Positions 11,554-22,359 are shown, counted from the stretch's first letter. The stretch is 64,000 nt of DNA from Hyphomicrobiales bacterium (GCA_900469475.1 UBXG01000005.1:682001-746000); one strand, 5' to 3'. Translations and numbers: made by a program. The notes: generated from the letters alone by a model not told the origin.

Positions 11554-12339
11554 ATGCGCGACCTGTTGAACGATCTTTCCGAAGGTCTCAGCCATCCCGA
11601 TCCGATCCGCCGCGCGCAGATCCAGATGAAGAAGCCGCTGCCCAAGCGCTTCTACAAGGATGTGACGATCAGCGCGGACGAGGGCAGTCACGCCATCGCT
11701 CTGGATGGCAAGGTGGTGAAGACGCCGGCGCGGCACTCCCTGGCCCTGCCGACAGAAGCACTTGCCAGACTGGTGGCCGGAGAATGGGCGCGTCAGGTTG
11801 ACGTGATCGATCCCGCGACCATGCCGATAACACGCCTCGTCAATACCGCCATCGATGGCGTTGCGACGGAGAGCCAGGCCGTATTCGACGAAATCGTCCG
11901 CTTCTCCGGCAGCGATCTGCTTTGCTACCGCGCCGACGGTCCCGAGCGGCTCGTCGAGCGGCAGTCGGAGCGCTGGAATCCGGTGATCGAATGGGCAGCG
12001 CGCGACCTAGGCGCCCGCTTCATCCTAGCCGAAGGCGTCATGCACCAGGAACAGCCTAAAGAGGCTATCGCGGCCTTCGCCGCTGCTTTGCGCGAGTTTG
12101 ACACACCGATGGAGCTCGCGAGCTTGCACACGATCACGACGCTGACTGGTTCGGCGATCCTGGCGCTGGCCTTTGCGAAAGGTTTCCTGCCGCTTGCCGA
12201 GGTTTGGTCGCTCGCTCATCTCGACGAGGATTGGACGATTGAGCATTGGGGCAGCGACGAAGAAGCCGAGCAGCGTCGTGCACAACGTTTTGAGGAGTTT
12301 CAGGCCGCAGCCGCGGTTTTTTCCGCGCTTCGCAGTTGA
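11554..12339 (+). CDS. ATP12-family F1-ATPase assembly chaperone
   Basis: A 261-aa protein of the ATP12 family, which in mitochondria binds the F1 alpha subunit before assembly; alphaproteobacterial homologues are taken to do the same in the cytoplasm. Family blocks are KRFYKDVTI, ALDGKVVKTPA, VAGEWARQ, MPITRLVNTAIDG and FSGSDLLCYRA. A later block reads ASLHTITTLTGSAILALA, and the end has DEDWTIEHWG. It starts 9 bases after the HAD gene and is probably in one operon with rluC and that gene. ATP synthase genes are not in the window. Confidence 0.92.
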   Translation: MRDLLNDLSEGLSHPDPIRRAQIQMKKPLPKRFYKDVTISADEGSHAIALDGKVVKTPARHSLALPTEALARLVAGEWARQVDVIDPATMPITRLVNTAIDGVATESQAVFDEIVRFSGSDLLCYRADGPERLVERQSERWNPVIEWAARDLGARFILAEGVMHQEQPKEAIAAFAAALREFDTPMELASLHTITTLTGSAILALAFAKGFLPLAEVWSLAHLDEDWTIEHWGSDEEAEQRRAQRFEEFQAAAAVFSALRS

Positions 12340-12408
12340 ATATTGTTGATTTCCAGTCCTTTATATCGATCTGCATATCTTGCAAATTCGAAAGTCGGGG
12401 CAGGGATC

Positions 12409-12879
12409 ATGTTGTTGTGGAGGCCGAGAGCCATACCGGCGCTCGTGGGAAGTCTAGCATTGGCCGCTTGCTCGAGCTGGTCCGTGGATCCTCCGCCTCC
12501 AACCTATGCCGTGCGCAGCGCAACCGTCATAGCCGATCAGGCACTGCCGCCGGTATCGCCGGCGTTGGTTGCAGCCGTCAATGATCGCGTCAACGCCGCG
12601 ATCGCCGCTACGAGCTTCGGTCCGCAATTGCCACAGGTTGCCATCACCGTCCGACTGAGCGACGTCCGCAAGGCGCGCGGCTTCAATCGCGACCGCAGCA
12701 GCGCCAAGATCAATATCGATGCTGCGGCAGCCGATGGCGGCGCTGTGATTGCCATGGCATCGTTCGAGACCAGAACTGTTGCTCCTGATCCTGCCACCGC
12801 AGATGAGCTGATGGCGGAAGACATTGCCGCGCGGGTTCGTTCCATCTTTTCGCTGAACACACCGCGACTCGCAAACTGA
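12409..12879 (+). CDS. Small lipoprotein of unknown function
   Basis: A 156-aa protein with a lipoprotein signal: arginines at 5 and 7, a hydrophobic stretch, then the lipobox LALAAC with the lipidated C21. The mature part begins SSWSVDPPPP and has a mixed alpha/beta pattern with no motif I recognise; one segment reads VRLSDVRKARGFNRDR. ATG 12409 follows CAGGGATC; an earlier in-frame ATG at 12343 would spoil the signal peptide. It lies between the ATP12 chaperone and pccB on the same strand, with gaps of 69 and 63 bases. Confidence 0.75.
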   Translation: MLLWRPRAIPALVGSLALAACSSWSVDPPPPTYAVRSATVIADQALPPVSPALVAAVNDRVNAAIAATSFGPQLPQVAITVRLSDVRKARGFNRDRSSAKINIDAAAADGGAVIAMASFETRTVAPDPATADELMAEDIAARVRSIFSLNTPRLAN

Positions 12880-12942
12880 GTCAACAGCTTCAAACAGGGC
12901 TCGCGCCATGCTAAGCCCGAGCGATGATGGAGAGAGGGCCGC

Positions 12943-14475
12943 ATGAAGGAAATCCTGCAGGAACTGGAACGCCGTCGCGAGATTGCAAGGCTCGGCGGCG
13001 GGCAGGTGCGCATCGACGCGCAGCACGCCCGCGGCAAGCTGACGGCTCGTGAGCGCATCGATATCTTCCTCGATGAGGGCTCTTTCGAAGAGTTCGATAT
13101 GTTCGTCGAGCATCGCTCGACCGATTTCGGCATGGACAAGAGTAAGATTGCCGGCGACGGCGTCGTGACCGGCTGGGGCACGGTCAACGGACGAACCGTG
13201 TTCATTTTTGCTAAGGATTTCACAGTTTTCGGCGGGTCTCTTTCGGAAGCACATGCGGAAAAGATCACCAAGGTGCAGGATATGGCGCTGAAGAACCGGG
13301 CACCGATCATCGGGATCTATGACGCCGGCGGCGCCCGCATTCAGGAAGGCGTGGCCGCACTCGGCGGCTATGCCGAGGTGTTTCAGCGCAACGTGCTAGC
13401 CTCCGGCGTCATCCCGCAGATTTCCGTCATCATGGGCCCCTGCGCCGGCGGTGACGTCTATTCTCCGGCCATGACCGACTTCATCTTCATGGTGCGGGAC
13501 ACCTCCTACATGTTCGTCACCGGGCCGGATGTGGTGAAGACCGTTACCAACGAGACCGTGACATCCGAGCAGCTCGGCGGTGCCTCCGTGCATACGACGA
13601 AATCCTCGATTGCGGATGCCGCCTACGACAATGATGTCGACACGCTCCTGCAGGTGCGCCGTCTCATCGATTTCCTGCCGCAGTCGAACACGGCCGCGGT
13701 GCCGGAGATCGAGTGCTATCAGTCTGTGGCGCAACCGGATAATTCGCTCGATACGCTGATCCCGGCGAATGCCAACAAGCCCTACGACATCAAGGAGCTG
13801 ATCCTGAAGGTGGCGGACGAGGGCGATTTCTTCGAGATCCAGGAAAGCTTTGCCAAGAACATCGTCTGTGGCTTCGGCCGCATCGAGGGCGCCACGGTCG
13901 GCTTCGTCGCCAATCAGCCGATGGTGCTAGCCGGCGTACTCGACAGCGACGCGTCGCGGAAGGCGGCTCGTTTCGTGCGTTTCTGCGATTGCTTCAATAT
14001 CCCGATCGTCACCTTCGTCGACGTGCCGGGCTTCCTACCGGGAACGGCACAGGAATACGGCGGCCTGATCAAGCACGGCGCCAAGCTGCTCTTTGCCTAT
14101 GCCGAAGCGACCGTACCGAAACTGACGGTCATCACCCGCAAGGCCTTCGGCGGCGCCTATGACGTCATGGCCTCGAAACATCTGCGCGGTGACCTAAACT
14201 ACGCCTGGCCGACGGCGCAGATCGCCGTCATGGGCGCCAAGGGCGCCGTCGAGATCATCTTCCGCAAGGATATTGCCGATCCGGAGAAGATCGCGGCCCA
14301 CACCAAGATGTACGAAGACCGTTTCCTGTCGCCCTTCGTTGCCGCAGAGCGCGGTTACATCGACGAGGTGATCATGCCGCGCTCGACCCGGCGCCGGCTG
14401 GCCCAGGGTCTCAGAATGTTGCGCAACAAGGATCTGACCAATCCCTGGAAGAAGCACGACAACATCCCGCTTTGA
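12943..14475 (+). CDS. pccB: Propionyl-CoA carboxylase beta subunit
   Basis: The 510-aa carboxyltransferase subunit that moves CO2 from biotin to propionyl-CoA, giving methylmalonyl-CoA. It has the two crotonase-like halves: the N-terminal half with [29 protein letters not shown] and [12 protein letters not shown], and the C-terminal half with [21 protein letters not shown] and [10 protein letters not shown]. Length matches PccB rather than the shorter AccD. The partner, pccA, lies at 18654-20663 on the other strand. ATG 12943 has GGAGAGAGGG before it. Confidence 0.96.
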   Translation: MKEILQELERRREIARLGGGQVRIDAQHARGKLTARERIDIFLDEGSFEEFDMFVEHRSTDFGMDKSKIAGDGVVTGWGTVNGRTVFIFAKDFTVFGGSLSEAHAEKITKVQDMALKNRAPIIGIYDAGGARIQEGVAALGGYAEVFQRNVLASGVIPQISVIMGPCAGGDVYSPAMTDFIFMVRDTSYMFVTGPDVVKTVTNETVTSEQLGGASVHTTKSSIADAAYDNDVDTLLQVRRLIDFLPQSNTAAVPEIECYQSVAQPDNSLDTLIPANANKPYDIKELILKVADEGDFFEIQESFAKNIVCGFGRIEGATVGFVANQPMVLAGVLDSDASRKAARFVRFCDCFNIPIVTFVDVPGFLPGTAQEYGGLIKHGAKLLFAYAEATVPKLTVITRKAFGGAYDVMASKHLRGDLNYAWPTAQIAVMGAKGAVEIIFRKDIADPEKIAAHTKMYEDRFLSPFVAAERGYIDEVIMPRSTRRRLAQGLRMLRNKDLTNPWKKHDNIPL

Positions 14476-14598
14476 GTCCGTGACAACACGTCACGGATAT
14501 CACACGGAAAATTGATCCGACGTCAGAAGCCGTGTTTTCACGTTCCCGGTCGTGCGCTCTATTGCTTCCTTGTGGGGGAGTTAAAACTGGAGTTTAAC

Positions 14599-14991
14599 AT
14601 GGCGCTTTCCGATCGGCTGAATCAATATCAGCCCTTTGCTCTTACTGTCTTGCGCGTCGTCACCGGCGTACTCTTCATCGAACACGGCTTGCAGAAGCTG
14701 TTTGGCTTTCCGCTCGGCGGTCAGTTCCCAAGCCCGCTGCCGACCTTGCTTCTGGTTCAGGGTATCCTTGAAGTTGTCGGTGGATTGGCAACGATCGTGG
14801 GCTTCTTTACCCGTCCGGTCGCGTTCATTCTGTGCGGCAACATGGCTGTCGCCTATTTCATGGCGCATTATCCGAAGAATTTCTTCCCGGCCAACAACGG
14901 CGGTGACGCGGCGATCCTCTATTGCTTCGTCTTCCTGTTCCTGATCTTCGCCGGCCCGGGCCTGCTGGCGATCGACAACAACAAGAAGTAA
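14599..14991 (+). CDS. DoxX-family membrane protein (first of two)
   Basis: A 130-aa inner-membrane protein with four hydrophobic segments. It has the DoxX-family features LRVVTGVLFIEHGLQKLFGF in the first segment and VGGLATIVGFFTRPVAF in the second half. Its function in rhizobia is unknown; related proteins have been tied to redox balance and thiol stress. The start is ATG 14599 after CTGGAGTTTAAC. The next gene is a paralogue in the same orientation 142 bases away. A stem TCCGTGAC/GTCACGGA at 14477-14497 lies between pccB and this gene but has no T-run. Confidence 0.85.
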   Translation: MALSDRLNQYQPFALTVLRVVTGVLFIEHGLQKLFGFPLGGQFPSPLPTLLLVQGILEVVGGLATIVGFFTRPVAFILCGNMAVAYFMAHYPKNFFPANNGGDAAILYCFVFLFLIFAGPGLLAIDNNKK

Positions 14992-15133
14992 GTAACCGGA
15001 CTCTTCGTCGGGCTCGGTTGAATTGCCGGGTCCGGCGAATAAATTCGTCTCTCGCGTGTTTACTCCGTTATCAGCGAAGCGAGAGCACTTTTGACAGGAT
15101 CTCCTTCGCATCCCCTATCGAACGGAGATCCTC

Positions 15134-15544
15134 ATGTCATTTCCCGAGCGCTTGTCGCCTTATCAGCCCGCCGCCCTCGCCATTTTGCGAATCATAACTG
15201 CACTGCTGTTCATCGAGCACGGTACGCAAAAGGTCTTCGGCTTTCCACCGGCGCCTTACGCAATCACGACGCTGTTCTTCGTGGCGGGAATTATTGAACT
15301 TGTCGGCGGCATCCTTGTCCTGCTTGGGCTTTTCACCCGACCGATCGCCTTCCTCCTGAGCGGTGAAATGGCGATAGCCTACTTCATGGTGCATATGCAG
15401 ATCGACTTCTTCCCGGCCAACAATCAGGGAGACGGAGCCATCCTGTTCTGCTTCATCTTCCTGTTTCTGGTGTTCGCCGGTCCGGGAAGCTGGGCGCTGG
15501 GCAATCGCCAGCGCCAGTCGCAGCCTATCAGGCCGCAAGCTTGA
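15134..15544 (+). CDS. DoxX-family membrane protein (second of two)
   Basis: A 136-aa paralogue of the preceding protein. Both share the N-terminal [18 protein letters not shown] type start, the [12 protein letters not shown] motif, the GLFTRPIAF motif and the FFPANN-x-GD motif before the last membrane segment. The pair looks like a tandem duplication followed by divergence; this copy has a shorter periplasmic loop and a longer, basic C-terminal tail (RQRQSQP). The start is ATG 15134 after CGGAGATCCTC. Its last 17 bases overlap the 3' end of sugE on the other strand. Confidence 0.85.
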   Translation: MSFPERLSPYQPAALAILRIITALLFIEHGTQKVFGFPPAPYAITTLFFVAGIIELVGGILVLLGLFTRPIAFLLSGEMAIAYFMVHMQIDFFPANNQGDGAILFCFIFLFLVFAGPGSWALGNRQRQSQPIRPQA

Positions 15545-15842
15545 GGCCGGCAATGCCGGCCACGATCAGGCCGATGCAGGCGAGGCGTACCAGCGTCGCG
15601 GGGTCGCCGAGCAGCCATATGCCCAGCAGCACAGTGCCGACCGTGCCTATGCCAGTCCACACGGCGTAGGCCGTGCCCATGGGCAGGGTTTTTACCGCAA
15701 GGCCAAGTAGCGCGATGCTGATGACCATGGAAATGACGGTGAGAATCGTCGGCGTCAGCCGCGTGAAGCCATCGGTATATTTCAGGCCGACTGCCCAGCC
15801 GATTTCAAACAGACCTGCAAGGAAAAGCAGGAACCAAGCCAT
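15528..15842 (-). CDS. sugE: Small multidrug-resistance protein, guanidinium exporter SugE/Gdx
   Basis: A 104-aa protein with four membrane helices, of the SMR family. The first helix has [18 protein letters not shown], carrying the essential Glu13; the WAVGLK pattern is that of SugE/Gdx rather than EmrE. The third helix has [12 protein letters not shown]. Gdx proteins export guanidinium in exchange for protons. A mini-ykkC type (guanidine-II) riboswitch candidate directly upstream fits this function well. AAAGGAG lies 6 bases before the ATG. The 3' end overlaps the second DoxX gene, which is convergent. Confidence 0.93.
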   Translation of the reverse strand: MAWFLLFLAGLFEIGWAVGLKYTDGFTRLTPTILTVISMVISIALLGLAVKTLPMGTAYAVWTGIGTVGTVLLGIWLLGDPATLVRLACIGLIVAGIAGLKLAA

Positions 15843-15862
15843 TTTACGCTCCTTTGTTAAGA

Positions 15863-15926
15863 GCGAGGCCGTCCCCGCGGATTCTTACGGCCGGTCAATC
15901 GGGAGCGGCCGCCGCAGTCGTCTGCG
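15863..15926 (-). promoter_or_regulatory. Guanidine-II (mini-ykkC) riboswitch candidate
   Basis: Read on the minus strand there are two small hairpins whose loops are ACGR, the hallmark of the mini-ykkC/guanidine-II class. P1 (15913-15926) is CGCAG-ACGA-CTGCG. P2 (15863-15878) is GCGGGG-ACGG-CCTCGC with one G-U pair. They are 34 bases apart, and P2 ends 7 bases before the AAAGGAG of sugE, as in known members where ligand binding frees the ribosome site. The sugE gene behind it is the usual target. No covariance search was possible here. Confidence 0.85.
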
Positions 15927-15995
15927 CGTTTTCTATATGCCGCTATTACCGGAGTCTTTCAAGCGTTTGAGTGCATGGCTGCCATGCCACCCGTT

Positions 15996-16829
15996 TCACG
16001 CTAGCCGTCCGGCGTGCCATTTGAGGTGATCGTCCATGAAGCTGGAAATGAAGTAATAAGAGTGGTCGTAGCGCTCGTGCATGCGCAGCGTCAGGCTGAT
16101 ATCGGTGCCTTTAATGGCTTCCTCGAACAGCCAGGGGCGCAGTCCGCTTTCAAGGAAGCTGTCCGCCTTGCCCTGATCGATCAGGAATTCGGGGAAGCGG
16201 GCGCCGTCTTCGACAAGCGCACAGGCGTCGTAGCGGCGCCATGCAGCCTTGTCGCTGCCCAAATATTTCTCCAGCGCAGGGGCGGACCAATCGGCTGTCG
16301 ACGGCTGTACGATGGGAGCAAAAGCGGAGCAGCTCTTGAAGCGGTCCGGGTTCTTCAACGCAATCGTCATGGCGCCATGGCCGCCCATAGAATGGCCGAA
16401 GATGCCTTGGCGGCTCATGTCGGCGCGGAATTGCCTGGCAATGAGAGCGGGCAGTTCCTCGGTGATGTAGCTGTACATCTGATAATTTTCGGCCCAGGGC
16501 GTCTCGGTGGCATCGAGATAGAAGCCGGCGCCTTTGCCCATCTGCCAATTGGTCAGCTCATCCGGCACGTCATTGCCGCGCGGGCTGGTGTCCGGGCAGA
16601 CGATGATGAGGCCAAGCTCGGCGGCCATGCGGCGGTATTCGCCCTTTTCCATGACATTGGCGTGGGTGCAGGTGAGGCCGGAGAGATACCAGAGAACCGG
16701 TCGGGGCTCCTTGACCGCCTGCGGCGGTACGAAGACGGCGAAGGTCATCTCGCTTTTGCAGGCGTCGGACTCATGCGAGAAGACACCCTGCATGCCGCCG
16801 AAGGCGGTGTTCTGGGAAATGATATTCAC
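15996..16829 (-). CDS. fghA: S-formylglutathione hydrolase
   Basis: A 277-aa alpha/beta hydrolase of the esterase D type. It splits S-formylglutathione to formate and glutathione, the second step of glutathione-dependent formaldehyde oxidation. The nucleophile serine is in IFGHSMGGHGA, the Asp region is in LIDQGKADSFL, and the His is in ERYDHSYYFI. WYLSGLTCTHANVMEKGEY and CPDTSPRG are family blocks. The gene overlaps the stop of the yaiI-type gene by 4 bases. adhC, coding for the first step, is just upstream on the same strand. Confidence 0.96.
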   Translation of the reverse strand: MNIISQNTAFGGMQGVFSHESDACKSEMTFAVFVPPQAVKEPRPVLWYLSGLTCTHANVMEKGEYRRMAAELGLIIVCPDTSPRGNDVPDELTNWQMGKGAGFYLDATETPWAENYQMYSYITEELPALIARQFRADMSRQGIFGHSMGGHGAMTIALKNPDRFKSCSAFAPIVQPSTADWSAPALEKYLGSDKAAWRRYDACALVEDGARFPEFLIDQGKADSFLESGLRPWLFEEAIKGTDISLTLRMHERYDHSYYFISSFMDDHLKWHAGRLA

Positions 16830-17290
16830 GGCTGGCCTCCAGGCGTTTGATTGGTTTTTGAACGCCGGCAGAGCCGGTCGAAAGTTTCGAGAAAGGCGGA
16901 GCGGTCGCGCGGCGAGAAGGCGGCGTTATAGCCCTTGCTCTCACCGGTTTCGCGAAGATGTGCGCCGAGGTCCCGCATGGCGGTCGCCATGCCGATATTG
17001 GTCTTATCGAAGATGCGGCCGGTTGGTCCCGTCACGAGCGCTCCGGTCGCAACGCAACGGCCCGCGAGCGGCACGTCGGCGGTGACGACGATGTCGCCAG
17101 CACCTGCGTGTTCCGCGATCCAATTGTCGGCGGCATCGAAGGCATTGGAGACGATGACATTGTGCACCATCGGGTCTCGCGACGGGCGCAATCCCGAATT
17201 GGCGACGAAGGTCACCTCCATGCCGTGGCGTTCGGCAACCTTAAGGATCTCCGGCTTGACCGGGCAGGCGTCGGCATCGACATAAATCAT
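16826..17290 (-). CDS. YaiI/YqxD family protein (DUF188)
   Basis: A 154-aa protein of the UPF0178/DUF188 family, thought to have a PIN-like nuclease fold; no reaction is firmly known. Family blocks are IYVDADACPVKPEI at the start, VTFVANSGLR, and DIVVTADVPLAGRCV with two conserved Asp. Acidic residues in these blocks would form the metal site if the fold assignment holds. It sits between adhC and fghA with a 4-base overlap to fghA. Co-transcription with the formaldehyde genes is likely, though a functional link is only inference. Confidence 0.9.
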   Translation of the reverse strand: MIYVDADACPVKPEILKVAERHGMEVTFVANSGLRPSRDPMVHNVIVSNAFDAADNWIAEHAGAGDIVVTADVPLAGRCVATGALVTGPTGRIFDKTNIGMATAMRDLGAHLRETGESKGYNAAFSPRDRSAFLETFDRLCRRSKTNQTPGGQP

Positions 17291-17364
17291 GATATCAAAT
17301 CTTTTCAGCTATATGTGGCGCTTTTCTCATGCGCCGCATACATCTTGCCGAGTGGCTTTTACCG

Positions 17365-18492
<1,128 letters not shown>

Positions 18493-18653
18493 GATCTCGT
18501 CCCTTCCTGCAATGATTTGGTCCGCGCGACATTGGCATGGGCACACGGGGCGGCTCAAGCCAAAATCAGACACTTAGCGTCGCAATTATCATGTTTTAGC
18601 CGAGCAATCGCCGCGCGGCTTTTCCACATGGCTGCGATGGCGAAGCTTCTCGA

Positions 18654-20663
18654 TCAGGTGAATTCCATGATCACGGCGTCGACGGCGAGGCTTTCGCCCG
18701 GCTTGGCGTTGATCTTGCCGATGACCAGATCGCGTTCGGCTCGCAGGACATTTTCCATCTTCATCGCTTCGACGATAGCCAGCGTTTCGCCTGCCTTGAC
18801 TTCCTGTCCCTCGGCGACGGCAATAGCGACGACCAAGCCCGGCATGGGGCAGAGCAGGAGCTTCGACGTATCCGGCGGCAATTTGACGGGCATCAGCTTG
18901 TCGAGTTCAGCCTGACGCGGTGTAAACACCCTGGTCCGGACGGAAATACCCTGCCAATCGATGCGCAGACCATTGAGCACGGTGCGGATCTGGGCTGTCA
19001 GCTTGCGGTCGCCGACGGTGCCGGCCCATACGGAATCGCCGGGACGCCAGTCGGTTGCGACAGTTACGGCTTGGGTGTCGATCTGCATGTCCATCTCGAA
19101 GGGAATGGTCGCCACGCCTTCAAGCAACGTCACAGGCAGATAGTTAGCACCAAGCTTGACAACCCAGCTCTCCCGCAGCAGCGCGGCGGCTGGACGCAAG
19201 CGGTCGGCATAGCGCTCGCGGCGGTTGGATTCGATCAGGCTGCAGGAAAGGGCGATTGCCGACAGCAAAGCGGTTTGGTCTTCGTCCGGCATCACCGGTG
19301 CGAAGCCATCAGGATATTCCTCGGCAATGAAGCCCGTGGAGAGGCGGCCTTCGCGCCAGCGCGGATGCTTCATCAGAGCCGAGAGGAACGGCATATTGTG
19401 CTCGATGCCATCGACCACAAAACCATCCAGGGCTTCGCCCATCGCTTCGATCGCTTCCAATCTTGTCGGAGCCCAGGTGCAGAGCTTGGCGATCATCGGA
19501 TCGTAATACATGGAGATTTCGGCGCCTTCGAAGACGCCGGTATCGTTGCGCACGACCGATGTCTCCATTCTGCCTTCGCGCGGCGGACGATAGCGCGTCA
19601 GGCGGCCGATCGAGGGCAGGAAGTTGCGATAGGGATCTTCTGCATAAAGGCGGCTTTCGATGGCCCAGCCGTTGAGCCCGATATCCGCCTGCTTGAACGG
19701 CAGTTTCTCGCCGGCTGCAACACGGATCATCTGCTCGACGAGATCGATACCGGTGACAAGCTCCGTGACCGGATGCTCGACCTGCAGGCGGGTGTTCATT
19801 TCGAGGAAATAGAAATTCCGGTCGCGATCGACGATGAATTCGACCGTGCCGGCGCTTTGATAATCGACGGCCTTGGCGAGCGCCACGGACTGCTCGCCCA
19901 TGGCCTTGCGCGTCGCTTCGTCCAGGAAAGGCGAGGGCGCCTCTTCGACGACCTTCTGGTTCCGGCGCTGGATGGAGCATTCGCGCTCGCCGAGATAGAC
20001 GACATTTCCGTGAGCGTCGGCCAACACCTGGATTTCAATATGTCGGGGGTCGACGACGAATTTTTCGATGAAGACGCGGTCGTCGCCGAACGAGCTTTTC
20101 GCTTCCGAGCGGGCGCGTTCAAAGCCGTCGCGCACTTCGTCCTTACTCCAAGCGATACGCATGCCCTTGCCGCCGCCACCGGCGGACGCCTTGATCATGA
20201 CCGGATAGCCGATCTCGGCGGCGATCCTTTCGGCATGATCGGCATCATCGATGATGCCGAGATGGCCCGGAACGGTGGAAACCTTGGCCGCATTGGCGAA
20301 TTTCTTCGATTCGATCTTATCGCCCATGGCTTCGATCGCCTTCGGCTTCGGGCCGATGAAGACGATGCCTTCCTTCTCCAGTGCCGCACAGAAGGAGGCG
20401 CGCTCTGAGAGGAAGCCGTAGCCTGGATGGACCGCTTCCGCACCTGTCTGCTTGCAGGCAGCGATGATCTTGTCGGCGACAAGATAGCTTTCGGCAGCGG
20501 GAGCGGGGCCGATATGGACTGATTCATCCGCCATTTCGACATGAAGAGCATCCCGATCAGCATCGGAATAGACGGCGACCGTGAGAATGCCCATGCGGCG
20601 CGCAGTCTTGATCACGCGGCAGGCAATCTCGCCGCGATTGGCGATCAGGATTTTCTTGAACAT
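18654..20663 (-). CDS. pccA: Propionyl-/acetyl-CoA carboxylase alpha subunit (biotin-carrying)
   Basis: A 669-aa protein holding biotin carboxylase and biotin carrier. The ATP-grasp biotin carboxylase fills about residues 1-450, with FKKILIANRGEIACRVI, SAGGGGKGMRI and FLEMNTRLQVEHPVTE. A PccA-type linker domain follows. The C-terminal biotinyl domain has IVEAMKMENVL, where the Lys takes biotin. ATG 20663 is preceded by GGAG at 5 bases. It should work with PccB (12943-14475). A DMT permease lies 81 bases upstream on the same strand. Confidence 0.95.
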   Translation of the reverse strand: MFKKILIANRGEIACRVIKTARRMGILTVAVYSDADRDALHVEMADESVHIGPAPAAESYLVADKIIAACKQTGAEAVHPGYGFLSERASFCAALEKEGIVFIGPKPKAIEAMGDKIESKKFANAAKVSTVPGHLGIIDDADHAERIAAEIGYPVMIKASAGGGGKGMRIAWSKDEVRDGFERARSEAKSSFGDDRVFIEKFVVDPRHIEIQVLADAHGNVVYLGERECSIQRRNQKVVEEAPSPFLDEATRKAMGEQSVALAKAVDYQSAGTVEFIVDRDRNFYFLEMNTRLQVEHPVTELVTGIDLVEQMIRVAAGEKLPFKQADIGLNGWAIESRLYAEDPYRNFLPSIGRLTRYRPPREGRMETSVVRNDTGVFEGAEISMYYDPMIAKLCTWAPTRLEAIEAMGEALDGFVVDGIEHNMPFLSALMKHPRWREGRLSTGFIAEEYPDGFAPVMPDEDQTALLSAIALSCSLIESNRRERYADRLRPAAALLRESWVVKLGANYLPVTLLEGVATIPFEMDMQIDTQAVTVATDWRPGDSVWAGTVGDRKLTAQIRTVLNGLRIDWQGISVRTRVFTPRQAELDKLMPVKLPPDTSKLLLCPMPGLVVAIAVAEGQEVKAGETLAIVEAMKMENVLRAERDLVIGKINAKPGESLAVDAVIMEFT

Positions 20664-20744
20664 GCAATCTCCGCCCAAATACCCTATTCAGTCAGTGTTT
20701 TAGCCACAAATTGCACTGCGGGTCCATGTGCAAGATATCTGCAC

Positions 20745-21680
20745 TCACGCGGTTTTTTCCAATCTCGACTGAACGCGCTCCCGCCAGATGATGAAGAGGC
20801 CGGAGCTGACGATGATCGATATGCCGATCCATTTGGAAAGATTGGGGAAATCGCCGAAGATGGCGTAGCCGAGGACGGTGGCGGAAATGATCTCGAAATA
20901 TTGGAACGGGGCAAGCAGCGACAGTGGCGCCAGCCGGAAGGCTCTGACGACGAGCATATGCGCGTAGCCTGAAATCGAACCGAGAATCAGGAGAAGCACC
21001 AATCCAAGCGCCGAGGCGGGCAGGGACGGCTCGAAATCCGTAACGCCGGCTGACGAGCCGGCAAGCAGAGCCAAGGCCATGAACACGGTGCCGCCGAGAC
21101 CCGCCATGATCTGCATCGTCAACGGCGAATCCGCCTCACCGACGGCACGGTTCATGAAGAGATAGAGCGCATAAAGGAACGCGCATGCGACCGGCAGCAG
21201 CGCCTTCAGTCCGAAGATCGCGAAACTCGGCTGAATGACGATCATTGCGCCGCCGAAGCCGATAACGATTGCCAGCCATCGCCGCCAACCGACCTTATCG
21301 CCAAGGAACAAGGCGGAAAGTGCCGTCAGCATAAAGGGTTCGACGAAATAGATCGCGAAGACATCGGCAAGCGGCATGTATTTGACCGCGGCGAAAAAGA
21401 GTAGGCTCGCGGCGCCATGCAGCGCGCCGCGCAGCAGATTCAACCAGGGTCGCTTTGCAGAAAAGGCCGACCTCCCGGTTGCGGTCGCAAGCAGCGGCAG
21501 CATGCACACAAGCTGAAAGAAGAAGCGATAGAATGTCACCTGGCCCGGCGACATGCCTTCAAAACTCGCCATGTACTTGGCGATCGCATCCATCGTCGGC
21601 AGCAGGATCATGGCGCTTGCCATGATCGTCATGCCTCTAAGCGGATTTTGCTGCGTGGAAACGGGGGAAGAGACGAGCAT
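20745..21680 (-). CDS. DMT/EamA-family permease
   Basis: A 311-aa inner-membrane protein with ten predicted hydrophobic helices in two EamA repeats. The first repeat has MLPTMDAIAKYMA, FYRFFFQL and NLLRGALHGAASLLFF; the second has GSISGYAHMLVVRAFRLAP and PFQYFEIISATVLGYAIFGD. Members move amino acids, nucleosides or other small metabolites; the substrate cannot be read from sequence. The last 15 residues are charged (WRERVQSRLEK). It is upstream of pccA and divergent from the XRE-type regulator. Confidence 0.85.
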   Translation of the reverse strand: MLVSSPVSTQQNPLRGMTIMASAMILLPTMDAIAKYMASFEGMSPGQVTFYRFFFQLVCMLPLLATATGRSAFSAKRPWLNLLRGALHGAASLLFFAAVKYMPLADVFAIYFVEPFMLTALSALFLGDKVGWRRWLAIVIGFGGAMIVIQPSFAIFGLKALLPVACAFLYALYLFMNRAVGEADSPLTMQIMAGLGGTVFMALALLAGSSAGVTDFEPSLPASALGLVLLLILGSISGYAHMLVVRAFRLAPLSLLAPFQYFEIISATVLGYAIFGDFPNLSKWIGISIIVSSGLFIIWRERVQSRLEKTA

Positions 21681-21898
21681 GCGTCAACTTCAAACATAGG
21701 ACAAACATGCAATCAAGACGCGCTTGAAAGCAGGTTGCAAGATGCGGTGGCAGCCATCCGCAAATGCCGTACTTTTCCAAATGGGACAGATCTCCCTGGC
21801 GAGATGACGCCCTTAGACCTATCTGGAGCTTTGGAACCGGCTAAAACATGACTGCGCGGCGAAAAATTGCCGGCGCGACCAGGAAAGGGATCGCACCG

Positions 21899-22321
21899 AT
21901 GTTCAAACCAGAACAAGAGACGACCGTTTTTTCGGATGAAGGCGGCGATACGCTTGGCGGACGCCTGTCCATGGCTCGCGATGCCGCGGGAATCAGCCTC
22001 GAAACGCTGGCCGGACAGCTTGGCGTCAGCGAGGAGACGATGCTCGCGTGGGAATCCGATCGCGCCGAACCCAACCCCTCCGCGCTGGCCAAGATGTCAG
22101 CTCTTTTCGATGTTTCACCGGCATGGTTGATGACCGGATCGGGTGACGGACCTGGAGAGGACAGTGATGAGCGCGCCCTGGAAGCCGTCAAGAACGAGCT
22201 ATCGCGGCTGCGCACCGCCTATCAGGAGGTCGGTCGGCTGATAGAGACGACAACAAAGCAGCTCGAACGCCTTGACCATCAGATCAGGCTGCGCAATCTG
22301 AGCAAGGATGTGGCGCACTGA
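21899..22321 (+). CDS. XRE-family regulator with C-terminal coiled coil
   Basis: A 140-aa protein with a Cro/CI-type helix-turn-helix at about residues 20-75 (LGGRLSMARDAAGISLETLA, GVSEETMLAWESDRAEPNPS, LAKMSALFDVSPAWLMTG). The remaining third is polar and heptad-like, rich in Leu, Glu and Arg, and probably forms a coiled coil for dimerisation. No ligand domain is present. ATG 21899 is taken with AGGAAAGGG upstream; ATG 21848 in frame would add 17 basic residues. Targets are unknown; it stands alone and divergent from the DMT permease. Confidence 0.85.
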   Translation: MFKPEQETTVFSDEGGDTLGGRLSMARDAAGISLETLAGQLGVSEETMLAWESDRAEPNPSALAKMSALFDVSPAWLMTGSGDGPGEDSDERALEAVKNELSRLRTAYQEVGRLIETTTKQLERLDHQIRLRNLSKDVAH

Positions 22322-22359
22322 GCGCGGCTTCCCTCGACGTGGCGCGGGCCTAAGTACTT

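Noticed and set aside
19071..20408. Long plus-strand frame across pccA
   Set aside because: Antisense shadow of pccA; no family pattern.
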